Assembly: GCA_947489175.1 (NCBI GenBank)
Contig: CANLED010000002.1
Location: 1 to 29,887, forward strand
Direction of reading: 5' to 3'
DNA: 29,887 nt
Source: Chitinophagaceae bacterium
GTDB taxonomy: Bacteria > Bacteroidota > Bacteroidia > Chitinophagales > Chitinophagaceae
Part shown: one piece after another, positions 14,699 to 23,944 of the stretch
Numbering within the stretch: position 1 is the first letter of the stretch
How the letters are laid out: each line of letters starts with the position of its first letter
Translations under genes and position numbers: made by a program
The notes under the pieces: generated by a model
What the model was told of the DNA's origin: nothing
Database searches by the model: none
Seen by the model: the letters and a program-made list of their open reading frames with translations, nothing else

Positions 14699-16015
14699 TT
14701 AAAGAACCGTGTTTTCATCTCCTTGCTTGTACTTAACATAGTAAATCACTAAGTTCATCATTTCATCTTTTGTTCCCCATCCATAACCAACATCTTTGGG
14801 TATCCTATTAGGATTTCTCTCGTTGGCAGTGGTATTATCATATTTAGCCTCAGCATAGATAACAGAACCTTTAGGAACAAGTGTATAACGTTGAAAAGTG
14901 TAAGTCATCTGCCAATTAAAATCCCATTCAGGAATGCTAATTAAAGGTATGAGGTCACCAGCAGGCGTTACGGCGAAGGCTTTGAAGCTTTTACCCAACA
15001 AGTGCATGTGAGGCATGATGGAAATCAAAGAAATATCTTCTGGAATTAAGGGCGAACGCATGTAAAAAGTGGGCGTACTATTGGCTTTTATGATGAAAGG
15101 TTGATTAGAAATATTTGATTCGGTTAAAGCTAATGTGACAACTTCCCGCTCAACTGGTTTGTCAGTAAATTGAATGCGAATGGATGAGGAATCGCTTGTT
15201 TCAACAGGTGAAGGAGAATAGTGCATGTTTAAAATGAAATCACTCTTGGGATATAGCAACTTCCCTGTACCCTCCGGAAAACTAATTTGATCATTGCCAG
15301 GAACCCATCCAAATAAAAAAGGATCAGCCAATGGTTTGGTTTGATATTTATAAATATTGGTATCTGTTTCAGATAATCCATCAATGCCCGCAATCTCCCC
15401 CGTTGTATCAATCATAACCCTGCTGTGATGAACCAATTTTTTATTTCCCGGAATGAATTGAATGGATTTAATATAATGAGGATCTTTATTTTGCAGGGGG
15501 ATGTGAAAAAACCTGAATTCTTCTTTCCCGACTTCTGTAATCTGGAAACTTTTACTCATGCCTACAGAAATATTAACTTGTTGAGGCAGGATACCTGTAT
15601 TCTGTATTTTGTTTACATGTGAATCCAAAATTGTCAATTGTTGCTTTTTTGAAACACGTTTTCCTTCATTTGTACCACTATTTACCCATTCTTGAATTAT
15701 TTGAATTTCTTCAGGAGACAAAATATTTTCATTTTTATAATGCTGAAAGCTGTTGTCAGCTTTGAAGGGAGGCATGTATTTCGTTTTGGTAACAAAACCT
15801 ATAAATTTAGCCCTAGATGAAACATCAGTAAAAGTCATTAACGAAAAGGGAGCTACACCGTTAGGGTTGTGACAAGAAACGCAATGTGTTTGAATAATTG
15901 GGGCGATGTGTTGATTGTATGTAATTCCTTGTGAATAGACGGGTATGGTCATGAAAAAATGTAAACCACAGCAGCACAGGATTAGCCGAAAAATATTTTT
16001 CTTAAATACCAACAT
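14699..16015 (-). CDS. Secreted cytochrome c - copper type II monooxygenase-like protein
   Basis: After a signal peptide (about 1-29) comes a small c-type cytochrome domain with haem site CVSCH (45-49) and a likely axial Met81 in KYMPPF. The larger C-terminal part looks like the two-domain peptidylglycine / dopamine beta-monooxygenase fold. His196-His197 lie in KLVHHSRV, His265 in NMHYSP, His336 and His338 in MPHMHLLG, and Met419 in KDEMMN, matching by eye all six copper ligands of PHM. The cytochrome could supply electrons in place of ascorbate. I use the ATG at 16015; a longer frame from 16084 adds 23 residues before the signal peptide. Substrate unknown. The stop is 19 bases from that of the convergent redoxin gene. 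Confidence 0.8.
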   Translation of the reverse strand: MLVFKKNIFRLILCCCGLHFFMTIPVYSQGITYNQHIAPIIQTHCVSCHNPNGVAPFSLMTFTDVSSRAKFIGFVTKTKYMPPFKADNSFQHYKNENILSPEEIQIIQEWVNSGTNEGKRVSKKQQLTILDSHVNKIQNTGILPQQVNISVGMSKSFQITEVGKEEFRFFHIPLQNKDPHYIKSIQFIPGNKKLVHHSRVMIDTTGEIAGIDGLSETDTNIYKYQTKPLADPFLFGWVPGNDQISFPEGTGKLLYPKSDFILNMHYSPSPVETSDSSSIRIQFTDKPVEREVVTLALTESNISNQPFIIKANSTPTFYMRSPLIPEDISLISIMPHMHLLGKSFKAFAVTPAGDLIPLISIPEWDFNWQMTYTFQRYTLVPKGSVIYAEAKYDNTTANERNPNRIPKDVGYGWGTKDEMMNLVIYYVKYKQGDENTVL

Positions 16016-16047
16016 TTGATAAATTAAAATAAAGGTAGGACGTATAT

Positions 16048-16087
16048 AAAAACAAAATTGGGAATAAATAAAATTTATTCCCAATTT
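16048..16087 (-). terminator. Intrinsic terminator after the SusC-SusD-lipoprotein operon
   Basis: A perfect 15-base inverted repeat (16055-16069 with 16073-16087, arms AAATTGGGAATAAAT and its complement) has a three-base loop. On the - strand it is followed by a T-rich stretch (TTGTTTTTATATA). It sits 26 bases past the lipoprotein stop and before the start of the cytochrome/copper gene. That gene is therefore probably transcribed separately or only by read-through. Confidence 0.8.
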
Positions 16088-16112
16088 GTTAGAATGATTA
16101 GCGGGTAATTAT

Positions 16113-16724
16113 CTATTTAACACCCCACTGAACATCTGCGTTAGCTATAATTGCTTTGTTTGCAGGATCTGCATAAACTTCTCCATTTACAACAGAAACT
16201 GACCACCACTTGTAAACCAGTCCATTGCTTCCAGTGAAAGCCCAAGTAAGCTTGAAGCCATCACTTGTATTGAAGCGTTTTCCGCTAGGTCTGGTAGCAT
16301 CAAATATCGATACTTTCCCTTTCCCAAAATCAAAGGTGCCGCTAGCAAACAATGTATACACTTCAGCAGCAGTAATGCTAAAAGTTGAGGCCTCATTGTT
16401 GCCTTTGCAGTCCATTGTTTTGAAAGACTTAATACCGAAATCTGCTACTGCAGGGTTGTCGTTCTTGTCAATGTATTTGCGGGTATATGTTATAAACAAC
16501 TCCTGCTTACTCATTGTCAATTTGCGGTTTACGTCAATCCATTTCAACTGAAAGTCAACTTTAGACCCAGCGTCATTTCCAACTAGAAATCCGCCGCTTG
16601 CTATTTTACCCTGACCATATACACCTGGCTCTCCTTGAGAAACAGGATTGAGACTTTCCTTGCGGCAAGACATAAATGTTAGGGCAAGTAATGCGAATGC
16701 CAATATATTTTTCATAATATTCAT
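16113..16724 (-). CDS. Lipoprotein of unknown function, third gene of the SusCD operon
   Basis: 203 residues, with a lipoprotein signal ending in FMSC (lipidated Cys20). A start at the second methionine, three codons in, is equally possible. After a Ser/Gly-rich stretch the protein is rich in beta-strand-like alternation and aromatic residues (VDFQLKWIDVNRKL, LVYKWWSVSVVNG), suggesting a compact beta-sandwich on the cell surface or periplasmic face of the outer membrane. I do not recognise the family and see no catalytic motif. It starts 19 bases after the SusD stop and ends before a strong terminator, so it is the last member of that operon. Such third lipoproteins often help bind the substrate imported by the SusC/SusD pair; this is inference. 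Confidence 0.8.
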   Translation of the reverse strand: MNIMKNILAFALLALTFMSCRKESLNPVSQGEPGVYGQGKIASGGFLVGNDAGSKVDFQLKWIDVNRKLTMSKQELFITYTRKYIDKNDNPAVADFGIKSFKTMDCKGNNEASTFSITAAEVYTLFASGTFDFGKGKVSIFDATRPSGKRFNTSDGFKLTWAFTGSNGLVYKWWSVSVVNGEVYADPANKAIIANADVQWGVK

Positions 16725-16743
16725 AATTTAGTTCAGTTTTTAA

Positions 16744-18438
16744 TTAAAATTTAAACTTAACTACATCCCAAAAAACTGCATCAGTATAATAGATCGGCAA
16801 TGGTTTTGGAGCATTGGGGTTAAGTGCTGCTTCTGTTGCAGGTATTGGCAATCTGAGGGCAAACTGAGAATACAAGGTAATAGGAGGAGTAATGTTTGAA
16901 GGATACCCTGTTCTTCTGAAAGCATTGTACATTTCAAATCCATTTCCCCAACCTGCGAACCATGCTTCGTAAAGAACCCTGTTCAACTTAGATTCAGCAG
17001 TAGCTGCTGCATCATAAGCAGTGTTGAAACTATTTACATAGTTAGTAACATCAGCTGTAGGAGCTGCTATTGATGATGGATCCTTAGACATACCAAATGA
17101 AGATACGCTGGAAATTGATTCTCTGATTGCCGCTTCAGCTGTTGCCTTTGGATTTCCAAAACCGTAAGCAAGTTCTGCTTCTGCTTGCCAGAATTTAACC
17201 ATGTTACTTGTAACCAAAGGAAGTATACCAGCGCCGCCTGAGTTTGCTTTTGTATTCAAAACAAAAGGCGCATCTGTTCTTTTGTCGTAGAGACCTGCAG
17301 CGGGATAAACACCAGGAACCATGCGATAACGAACGTCTTCAGAAACACCAGATTGATCTCCACGAAGACGACCAAAATATCCAGCAAGATAAGCTGAGTC
17401 AGCTTTGGTACGAGCAAGTACACCTGCTGCAACACCTCTATCCCAAGCCGTTGGATTTAATACAAGGTATGCACCTTGTACTGGAGTAGCTCCACGGTCT
17501 GTTGGATTGTTTTGGTCAAGGATTGCAGAATATTGCCTTCTGAAATAGAAAGGCAAACGTGGATCCTTTCTCAACAACATATCGAACATGTACTGTACAG
17601 CAATGTATGTGAAGTTGTTATTGGCCAAATAAGCTGAAGTAAACCATGGGTGACGAAGCTCAGGATTAATCTGTCCACCATACTTCCAAGTAAAATCTTG
17701 GGCTGTTGTAGAAATGATTCCACCAGGAGCAGTTAAAGCAGCTTGAATTTGAGCACTCGCAGAAGGATTAACCCTTCTAGAAGTCATCAACATACGAAGC
17801 CTTATGGTATTCGCAAAACGAATCCATGAAGCTTTATTACCACCGTACATAATGTCACCTGTGATTGATATAGTACTTGCTGCATTCAAATTAATGATTG
17901 CCGAATCAAGCAACTTATAACAACCGTCATAAATAGCTTTACCATCATCAAACTTAGGATTAATATTAGCAGTAGCCGCATTTCCTGCAAACGCTTCTGA
18001 AAATGGCGCTGCACCAAATACGTCAACCATTGTTGAGAAAGCGTATGCTTTCAAAGCTTGCGCTACACCCAAATAAGGTTGGTTGTTAGCCGCTTTTGAA
18101 GCAACAATAACCTCTTCAAGGTCTTTACCAGGTCCAGTGTAGAAATATGACCAGCTACCATAGAAACTATTAGCACCTAAGCCATAAGAATCAGAACTGG
18201 ATATTACACCCATGAAACCCATTTGGGTATTGTTAAGGCCTTCTAAAAAACCAACTAGGTTTCTTTCTGCTTCAGGAAGAAGCAACTGCACAGATCCCTT
18301 TGTTGGATTGTTTGGATCTGTATTGATATCCAAGTCAAAGATATCTGTTGACTTGCTGCAAGATGAGATTGTGATTACAGAGGCAATCAATGCCAATGAA
18401 ACAATCCATTTTGTCTTTTTATAAAAATTATATTTCAT
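16744..18438 (-). CDS. SusD/RagB-family outer-membrane nutrient-binding lipoprotein
   Basis: Surface lipoprotein that forms a lid on the partner SusC channel and captures the substrate. The 564-residue protein has a signal ending in ISSC (Cys27) followed by DLDINTDPNNPT, a start typical of the SusD-like_2 branch. Helical TPR-like stretches follow, including AQALKAYAFSTMVDVFGAAP. Near the C-terminus EAWFAGWGNGFEMYNAFRRT and LPIPATEAALNPN are standard for the family. It follows susC by 25 bases and precedes the small lipoprotein. No carbohydrate-active enzyme lies nearby, so the substrate cannot be named; SusD-like_2 members are often not starch binders. Confidence 0.93.
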   Translation of the reverse strand: MKYNFYKKTKWIVSLALIASVITISSCSKSTDIFDLDINTDPNNPTKGSVQLLLPEAERNLVGFLEGLNNTQMGFMGVISSSDSYGLGANSFYGSWSYFYTGPGKDLEEVIVASKAANNQPYLGVAQALKAYAFSTMVDVFGAAPFSEAFAGNAATANINPKFDDGKAIYDGCYKLLDSAIINLNAASTISITGDIMYGGNKASWIRFANTIRLRMLMTSRRVNPSASAQIQAALTAPGGIISTTAQDFTWKYGGQINPELRHPWFTSAYLANNNFTYIAVQYMFDMLLRKDPRLPFYFRRQYSAILDQNNPTDRGATPVQGAYLVLNPTAWDRGVAAGVLARTKADSAYLAGYFGRLRGDQSGVSEDVRYRMVPGVYPAAGLYDKRTDAPFVLNTKANSGGAGILPLVTSNMVKFWQAEAELAYGFGNPKATAEAAIRESISSVSSFGMSKDPSSIAAPTADVTNYVNSFNTAYDAAATAESKLNRVLYEAWFAGWGNGFEMYNAFRRTGYPSNITPPITLYSQFALRLPIPATEAALNPNAPKPLPIYYTDAVFWDVVKFKF

Positions 18439-18463
18439 ATTCTTAGATTACTGTTGGTTAATA

Positions 18464-21400
18464 TTAGAAAGTAACTCTGAGGTTAACACCAAGTCTTTTT
18501 GTACTTGGAGCTGCACCTAGGTCAATACCCTGAATATTTGAACTTGCAACATCACTTAATACCTCTGGATCAAAATTCAAGCCCTTCAACATGTTTGGAG
18601 CCTTGAACCAAAGATTCCTTCCGCTAAAGCTAAGAGTAGCAGAACCAAATGGTGTTTTCTTTAAAATTGATTTAGGGATATTATAACCAAATGTTAGTTC
18701 TCTCAAACGTATGGTTGTTTTGTCGTAGATGTTTGTATCATCTGGACCATAAGCTCCAAAACCATCAGAGAAGAAATAGTCAAATGCAGTAATACTGGTT
18801 GTATTCTTTATTGCATTTCCTTTATCATCTAAAATTGGCTTTTTAGTATCATTGTCTCCATAAACACCAGGGATAATATACAAACCTTCACGGTCTTCAG
18901 AAACACTCAACTGACCACGCAACAACAATGATGCTGCAGTAATTGAATAAATCTGTCCACCTTGCCACCAGTCAAGCAATGCAGAAAGTGTGAAATTTTT
19001 GTAAGAGAAAGTATTGGTAACACCTAATTTGAAATTGGAATTTGGATCTCCAATGATGTCATCAACTTCAGCATATATATGCTTTCCACCATTTCCGCCC
19101 ATACCTGGCCAGATCAGGCTATTTCCCTTATCATCTTTTGCAGTACCCAATCCGAATAGCATACCAAATGGCTGACCTACACGTTGAACGTTACCTATGA
19201 AAGCACCGTTTCCGAGAATGATATCAGCATTTTGGTCATCAGTACTAAGAACCTTTGATACAACTTTACTAAATGAGAAGAAGGTATTCCAAGTGAAACC
19301 ACTCTTTGTCTTGATTGCAGTTATATCAACACCAGCCTCGTATCCATTATTTCTGATGCTACCAGCATTGATTGCCTGAGAAGAGAAACCTGAAGTAACT
19401 GGAATACGCTTGGTAACAAATAGATCACTAGAAGTCTTAATATAATAAGTAAGGTCAAACTTTACGCGACCATTGAAGAAATTCAAATCAGCACCAAACT
19501 CAAGTTCTTCCAAACCTTCTGGTCTCAAATTCGCATTCTTCAAAGAATTTGAAAGTGAAGCAGAATAAACAGTAGCACCTGCAGGTGTTACATAAGAAGG
19601 AGAAGTTACATTGTATGTTGTAGCCAACTGATATGGAGGTACGTCACGCTTTGTTTGAGCAAAGTTTGCCCTAACCTTACCATAAGAGAAGATGTTGTTC
19701 TGAAGTTTAAGCGCATCTGAGAAGATGAAACTCACACCTGCACTTGGATAGAAATAGCTTCTATCAGTTGCTGGCAAAGTAGAGCTCCAGTCATTTCTTC
19801 CAGTTACGTTTAAGAATAGGTAGTTGTTATAAGAGAAGTCAACACTACCAAACGCTCCAAGAATCCTTCTTTGCTCATCGTAGTCTGAACCTACAGATTG
19901 ATTTGAAGTATTGGTTAACTTATACAATCCTGGTACGATAAAACCAATACCATTTTGAAAATCATTGTGTGAACTTCTTTCATTAGACTCAGCTCCTGCA
20001 CGTGCAGTTACATCAATGTCTTTTGTAATGCGAAGTCCTTTTGTTGTAGCAAGAAACTGGAAGTTCTTTTCAGAATTTCTGATGTTAGAATTCCAAATGC
20101 TTCCTATACCACCACCAGAGTTACCACCCTGACGTGTAATTTGACGCTGAGCTTCAGTGTAAGTATTCATACCACCCCTGAAAGCCAAATTCAACCACTT
20201 AGCCACATCATAAGCAACATTGATGTTACCATAGATACGGTTTACGTTAGAGTTGAAAAGGTTATACTTAGCAGTCCACAATGGATTGTCAGTTGGTCTG
20301 TAGAAAATGTTGTTGCCATTTCTAGGATCCTCAAAAGGCATGTCGCCCAATGGGAAACTGCGTGGGAAATAATAAAGACGATCAAAAATTGAACCGCCTG
20401 TACCTCCGCCATAATCACCAAACAAACTTGCACCAGACTTTGGATTCTGCTGCGTGTTATTTACATAGTTCAAAGTACCAGAAACAACCAATCCGTTTGC
20501 CAATTGTGAGTTACCACCAACTGAAACAGAAGTTCTTCCTGTGTTTGAATTAGGGATGATACCAGTATTTGATGTACGGGTAGCTGTTACGTTCAAGCTA
20601 TTCTTAGCATCCCCAGCACTTACGCTAAGACTGTTCTCTACAAGTTTACCTGTTTCGAAAAATGAACTCAAGATATCATAAGCCTTGTAATCGATTTGAT
20701 CAGGTAATTCAGGGAATAAACCTGGATACCTGATTTTAAGTTGAGTTGGAACTTTTTCAACAACTGCGTAATTAAGAATACCACCAGAAGCAGCATTAAC
20801 CTCTTTAGCTTTAGGTCCGAATGGAGAACCCCAGTTTCCAATGAATCCACCATTGTAGTTCTGGTTAGAACCTTGGCCATAAGAATTTTGGTAATCAGGA
20901 AGTGAAGATATTTTTTCCTGGCTATAAGAAGTTGAGTATGAAACTTCAAGACCCTTACGAGTTTTAGCACCAGACTTGGTTGTAATAAGAATTACACCAT
21001 TTGCAGCTCTTTGTCCATACAATGCAGACGCAGAAATACCTTTCAATACTGTCATAGACTCGATGTTGTTTGGATCGATATCATATGCACGGTTAGAGAA
21101 AGTTGAAGCCTGATCAAATCCAACAGAGTTGTTTACACTGTTGTCGAATGGAACTCCATCAACAACAAACAAAGGTTGGTTAGACGCTGTGAATGAAGTG
21201 TTACCACGAAGGTTAATCCTTGTAGATTGACCTGGGGCACCACCACCTGAAGTGATGTCAACTCCGGGAACTTTACCAGAAAGAGCACGCAATAGATCAG
21301 GCTCGCCCTTTTGTTGCAACTGCTCAGCCTTCACGTCTGATACAGCATAAACTAGCTGCTTCTTTTCCTTACGAATACCCAATGAAGTAACAATAACCTC

Positions 21401-21700
21401 GCTAAGTGACGTTACATCTTTTGCAAGCTGTACCATAACATTTGCTGAAGCTTTTACATCCTGCGATACAAATCCAACCGCACCAATAGTGAGGATGGCA
21501 TCTGCACCTGGGATTGTTAACTTGAATGTACCATTAGCATCGGCACTAACGCCTTGCTTGGTCCCTTTAACTTTGATAGAGGCTCCTGGAAGTGGGGCAC
21601 CAGAATCATCTGAAACCTTTCCCGAAACCACTGTTTGTGCTACGCCCGTCATCAAAAAGAGGGCAATAGCACAAAAACTGAGTAAGAGTTTTTTTCTCAT
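18464..21700 (-). CDS. SusC/RagA-family TonB-dependent outer-membrane transporter
   Basis: Outer-membrane channel energised by TonB that imports the substrate held by its SusD partner. The 1078-residue protein has a signal peptide (about 1-22), a carboxypeptidase-regulatory-like domain (about 25-95, VVSGKVSDDSGAPLPGASIK), the plug (about 115-237, with LLRALSGKVPGVDI, RINLRGNTS and NQPLFVVDGVPFDN) and a long beta-barrel ending in the terminal Phe (LGVNLRVTF). There is no STN domain before the regulatory-like domain, so direct signalling to an anti-sigma factor is not expected. It leads the operon and is divergent from radA, with a 729-base AT-rich region upstream. No ECF sigma or hybrid two-component regulator is adjacent. 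Confidence 0.96.
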   Translation of the reverse strand: MRKKLLLSFCAIALFLMTGVAQTVVSGKVSDDSGAPLPGASIKVKGTKQGVSADANGTFKLTIPGADAILTIGAVGFVSQDVKASANVMVQLAKDVTSLSEVIVTSLGIRKEKKQLVYAVSDVKAEQLQQKGEPDLLRALSGKVPGVDITSGGGAPGQSTRINLRGNTSFTASNQPLFVVDGVPFDNSVNNSVGFDQASTFSNRAYDIDPNNIESMTVLKGISASALYGQRAANGVILITTKSGAKTRKGLEVSYSTSYSQEKISSLPDYQNSYGQGSNQNYNGGFIGNWGSPFGPKAKEVNAASGGILNYAVVEKVPTQLKIRYPGLFPELPDQIDYKAYDILSSFFETGKLVENSLSVSAGDAKNSLNVTATRTSNTGIIPNSNTGRTSVSVGGNSQLANGLVVSGTLNYVNNTQQNPKSGASLFGDYGGGTGGSIFDRLYYFPRSFPLGDMPFEDPRNGNNIFYRPTDNPLWTAKYNLFNSNVNRIYGNINVAYDVAKWLNLAFRGGMNTYTEAQRQITRQGGNSGGGIGSIWNSNIRNSEKNFQFLATTKGLRITKDIDVTARAGAESNERSSHNDFQNGIGFIVPGLYKLTNTSNQSVGSDYDEQRRILGAFGSVDFSYNNYLFLNVTGRNDWSSTLPATDRSYFYPSAGVSFIFSDALKLQNNIFSYGKVRANFAQTKRDVPPYQLATTYNVTSPSYVTPAGATVYSASLSNSLKNANLRPEGLEELEFGADLNFFNGRVKFDLTYYIKTSSDLFVTKRIPVTSGFSSQAINAGSIRNNGYEAGVDITAIKTKSGFTWNTFFSFSKVVSKVLSTDDQNADIILGNGAFIGNVQRVGQPFGMLFGLGTAKDDKGNSLIWPGMGGNGGKHIYAEVDDIIGDPNSNFKLGVTNTFSYKNFTLSALLDWWQGGQIYSITAASLLLRGQLSVSEDREGLYIIPGVYGDNDTKKPILDDKGNAIKNTTSITAFDYFFSDGFGAYGPDDTNIYDKTTIRLRELTFGYNIPKSILKKTPFGSATLSFSGRNLWFKAPNMLKGLNFDPEVLSDVASSNIQGIDLGAAPSTKRLGVNLRVTF

Positions 21701-22239
21701 GCTTGTTAAATTTTAGTAATAAAACAGTTTTTGTCTTAATACGAATTTAACACAAAGTTTACATTGGCAAAATAAAACATTTTCGAAAAACAACGCTAAC
21801 TCAAGACACAAAGATTAAAAAAGAGGATTTTTTAGAAATAATATAAAATAAACCGATTTTTTTAAATAAAATCAATATTTTAATTGCCATACAATATCAA
21901 TTATTAGACATTTTTAATATGTTATATACATATATAAAAATTCTTAATATGTTTTTGCTCTTTAGCCCAAGTCTGAAATATTAAGAAAATAAAGCTAAAA
22001 AATTAACAGTTATTCACATTTAATTATTACCTGCATTCGATTTAGACATTTTCATAATTCCAAAAAAAATATATAGTTAAGTTTTGCTCAAACCATAATT
22101 TAATTAAATTTGACAATATTCATATTCTGTATTTAACACATTGGATATCATTCAATTACATAATATCTTAAATCCACCAAGGCATAAATCTTAACCAAGC
22201 AGCGGAAAAAGAAACTTATTCACAATGGAAAAAAAATAT

Positions 22240-22269
22240 TTTGAAATGTGCAAGCAATTTGTAATTTAG
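22240..22269 (+). promoter_or_regulatory. Possible Bacteroidetes-type promoter for a short transcript
   Basis: TTTG (22240-22243) is followed after 18 bases by TAATTTAG (22262-22269), one mismatch from the TAnnTTTG -7 consensus of this phylum. Transcription from here would meet the terminator at 22301-22332 after some 50-60 bases. In AT-rich DNA such matches arise by chance, so confidence is low. Confidence 0.3.
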
Positions 22270-22300
22270 TGTAAGAATTTAATGGGTTAGTAAGTACTAA

Positions 22301-22332
22301 AGGGCCAGTGTCTACTGGCTCTTTGTTTTTTT
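22301..22332 (+). terminator. Orphan intrinsic terminator upstream of radA
   Basis: AGGGCCAGT (22301-22309) pairs with ACTGGCTCT (22314-22322), nine pairs with one G-U, around the loop GTCT, and is followed by TTGTTTTTTT. It is GC-rich in strikingly AT-rich surroundings. No + strand gene lies upstream in this gap (susC is on the other strand), so it must end either a small RNA or the leader of a longer radA transcript. Confidence 0.7.
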
Positions 22333-22357
22333 AATCAATATCACCTGGTTTGTTGCC

Positions 22358-22365
22358 TAATTTTG
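22358..22365 (+). promoter_or_regulatory. -7-type promoter box upstream of radA
   Basis: TAATTTTG matches the TAnnTTTG consensus exactly and lies 64 bases before the radA start, just past the orphan terminator. No TTTG at the usual -33 distance is seen, so it is a weak candidate. Confidence 0.3.
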
Positions 22366-22429
22366 CTTGAATATCATCAATTTGCAGCCATATTCTCCTC
22401 CTTTTAAATTTCACAACTACCTATATTAA

Positions 22430-23797
22430 ATGAGTAAAATTAAAAAAGCATTTTTTTGTAAAAACTGTGGACATGAAACACCAAAATGGGCTGGAAAATG
22501 TCCATCTTGTAATGAATGGAATACTTTTACGGAAGAAATCATTCATAAAGACAGTTCTCCGGCCAAAGAAAGCTGGAAAGAAAATGGAAATTCAAACTCT
22601 AAAAGTATTGAGCTCAACAATGTTCAAACCAATGAGCATGAAAGAATCATTACAAAAGACGATGAACTCAACCGCGTACTCGGTGGTGGAATCGTGCCAG
22701 GAAGCTTGGTTCTTGTAGCCGGCGAGCCTGGCATAGGGAAATCAACTTTGTTCCTTCAAGACGCATTGATGCTGCATGAACTCAGAATACTGTACATAAG
22801 CGGTGAAGAAAGTGAGCAACAAATTAAAATGCGTGCCAACCGAATAAATGTTAACCATGATGCATTTTACTTGCTCACTGAAACCTCTACCCAAACCATA
22901 TTTCAAGAAATAAAAAAAATTAAGCCCCAATTGGTGATTGTTGATTCAATTCAAACATTACAATCTCCTTATCTAGATTCATCGCCGGGAACCATATCCC
23001 AAATCAGAGAATGTACTGCTGAATTTCAACGATTCGCCAAAGAAACACAAACACCCGTTTTTCTAATTGGCCACATCACAAAGGATGGCAGCATTGCAGG
23101 TCCAAAACTGCTCGAACACATGGTTGACACTGTACTGCAATTTGAAGGTGATCAACATTATGCATATCGGATTTTACGGACAACCAAAAATAGGTTTGGT
23201 TCTACTGCAGAACTGGGTATATATGAAATGACAGGCGTTGGAATGAAGCCTGTAACCAACCCGTCAGATATTCTCATCAACCAAAAAGAAGAGCAACTCA
23301 GCGGCATTGCCATTGGCGCAACCATGGAAGGCCTTCGCCCTTTATTAATTGAAGTGCAGGCTCTCGTTACCCCTTCCGTTTATGGAACTCCGCAACGGAC
23401 TGCCAGTGGATTTGATTTAAGGCGCTTGCAATTACTACTGGCCGTTCTTGAAAAAAGAGGCGGATTTCATTTTGGCACAAAAGATGTTTTTGTGAACATA
23501 GCAGGTGGATTGAAAATTGAAGACCCAGGCATCGATTTGGCAATGGTATTTGCGCTACTCAGTTCCTATGAAGATGTTCCACTTTCTCAAAAAATATGTT
23601 TTGCAGGTGAAATTGGATTGAGTGGTGAAATTAGGGCAGTTAATAGAATTGATCAACGCATTTCTGAAGCTGAAAAACTGGGCTTTGAAAAAATCGTAAT
23701 CAGCAAATACAACAGACGCAATGAAAACAAAACATTGGGAATAAAAACGGTTTCCGTTGCATTGATTGAAGAAGTTTATAGAACAATCTTTCAATAA
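22430..23797 (+). CDS. radA: DNA repair protein RadA (Sms)
   Basis: Hexameric RecA-like ATPase that drives branch migration during recombination repair. The 455-residue protein has the N-terminal zinc finger (Cys10, Cys13, Cys24, Cys27 in FFCKNCGHETPKW and GKCPSCNEW), Walker A GEPGIGKST (98-106), Walker B around LVIVDSIQTL (168-177) and the RadA-specific KNRFG motif (253-257). A C-terminal Lon-protease-like domain from about 280 includes GEIGLSGEIRAVNRI. Full length with all motifs intact. It is preceded by the terminator-bearing leader and followed by a 147-base gap to the comF-like gene. Confidence 0.97.
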   Translation: MSKIKKAFFCKNCGHETPKWAGKCPSCNEWNTFTEEIIHKDSSPAKESWKENGNSNSKSIELNNVQTNEHERIITKDDELNRVLGGGIVPGSLVLVAGEPGIGKSTLFLQDALMLHELRILYISGEESEQQIKMRANRINVNHDAFYLLTETSTQTIFQEIKKIKPQLVIVDSIQTLQSPYLDSSPGTISQIRECTAEFQRFAKETQTPVFLIGHITKDGSIAGPKLLEHMVDTVLQFEGDQHYAYRILRTTKNRFGSTAELGIYEMTGVGMKPVTNPSDILINQKEEQLSGIAIGATMEGLRPLLIEVQALVTPSVYGTPQRTASGFDLRRLQLLLAVLEKRGGFHFGTKDVFVNIAGGLKIEDPGIDLAMVFALLSSYEDVPLSQKICFAGEIGLSGEIRAVNRIDQRISEAEKLGFEKIVISKYNRRNENKTLGIKTVSVALIEEVYRTIFQ

Positions 23798-23805
23798 GCT
23801 TATGA

Positions 23806-23821
23806 GAAAAACATGTTTTTC
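23806..23821. repeat. 16-base perfect palindrome after radA
   Basis: GAAAAACATGTTTTTC is its own reverse complement and begins nine bases after the radA stop. It could fold into a short stem as part of a weak terminator or be a protein-binding dyad; no long T tract follows on the + strand. Confidence 0.4.
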
Positions 23822-23944
23822 AACAGGCGTTATTTTAACCGGATTTCAACAGAAAAAAACATGAATTTTCTGTACAATCTCCTTCGCTAAAGCATAAAAC
23901 TGATTTAACGTTGCTAATTTTTACAATCAGCAATTTTTATTATT

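Larger units (their letters stand above)
21701..22429. other. 729-base AT-rich intergenic region between susC and radA
   Basis: No frame here looks like a gene. The part next to susC (21701-22200) is very AT-rich with runs of A and T and TATATACATATATA-type dyads; I could not place a convincing promoter for susC. The radA side holds an orphan terminator hairpin at 22301-22332, a promoter-like pair before it, and a -7-type box at 22358-22365. Confidence 0.8.

Noticed and set aside
16016..16084. N-terminal extension of the cytochrome/copper protein
   Set aside because: It would put 23 residues before a good signal peptide and covers the base of the upstream terminator; the ATG at 16015 is better.
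20242..20970. Several open frames inside susC on both strands
   Set aside because: All are shadows of the intact 1078-codon transporter gene.
21701..21800. TAAACTTTG on the - strand as the susC promoter
   Set aside because: Spacing inside the box is one base too long and no matching upstream element is found.
22225..22269. 14-codon frame ahead of the orphan terminator (possible leader peptide)
   Set aside because: Low-complexity Lys/Phe-rich frame with no run of regulatory codons; frames this short are common by chance.
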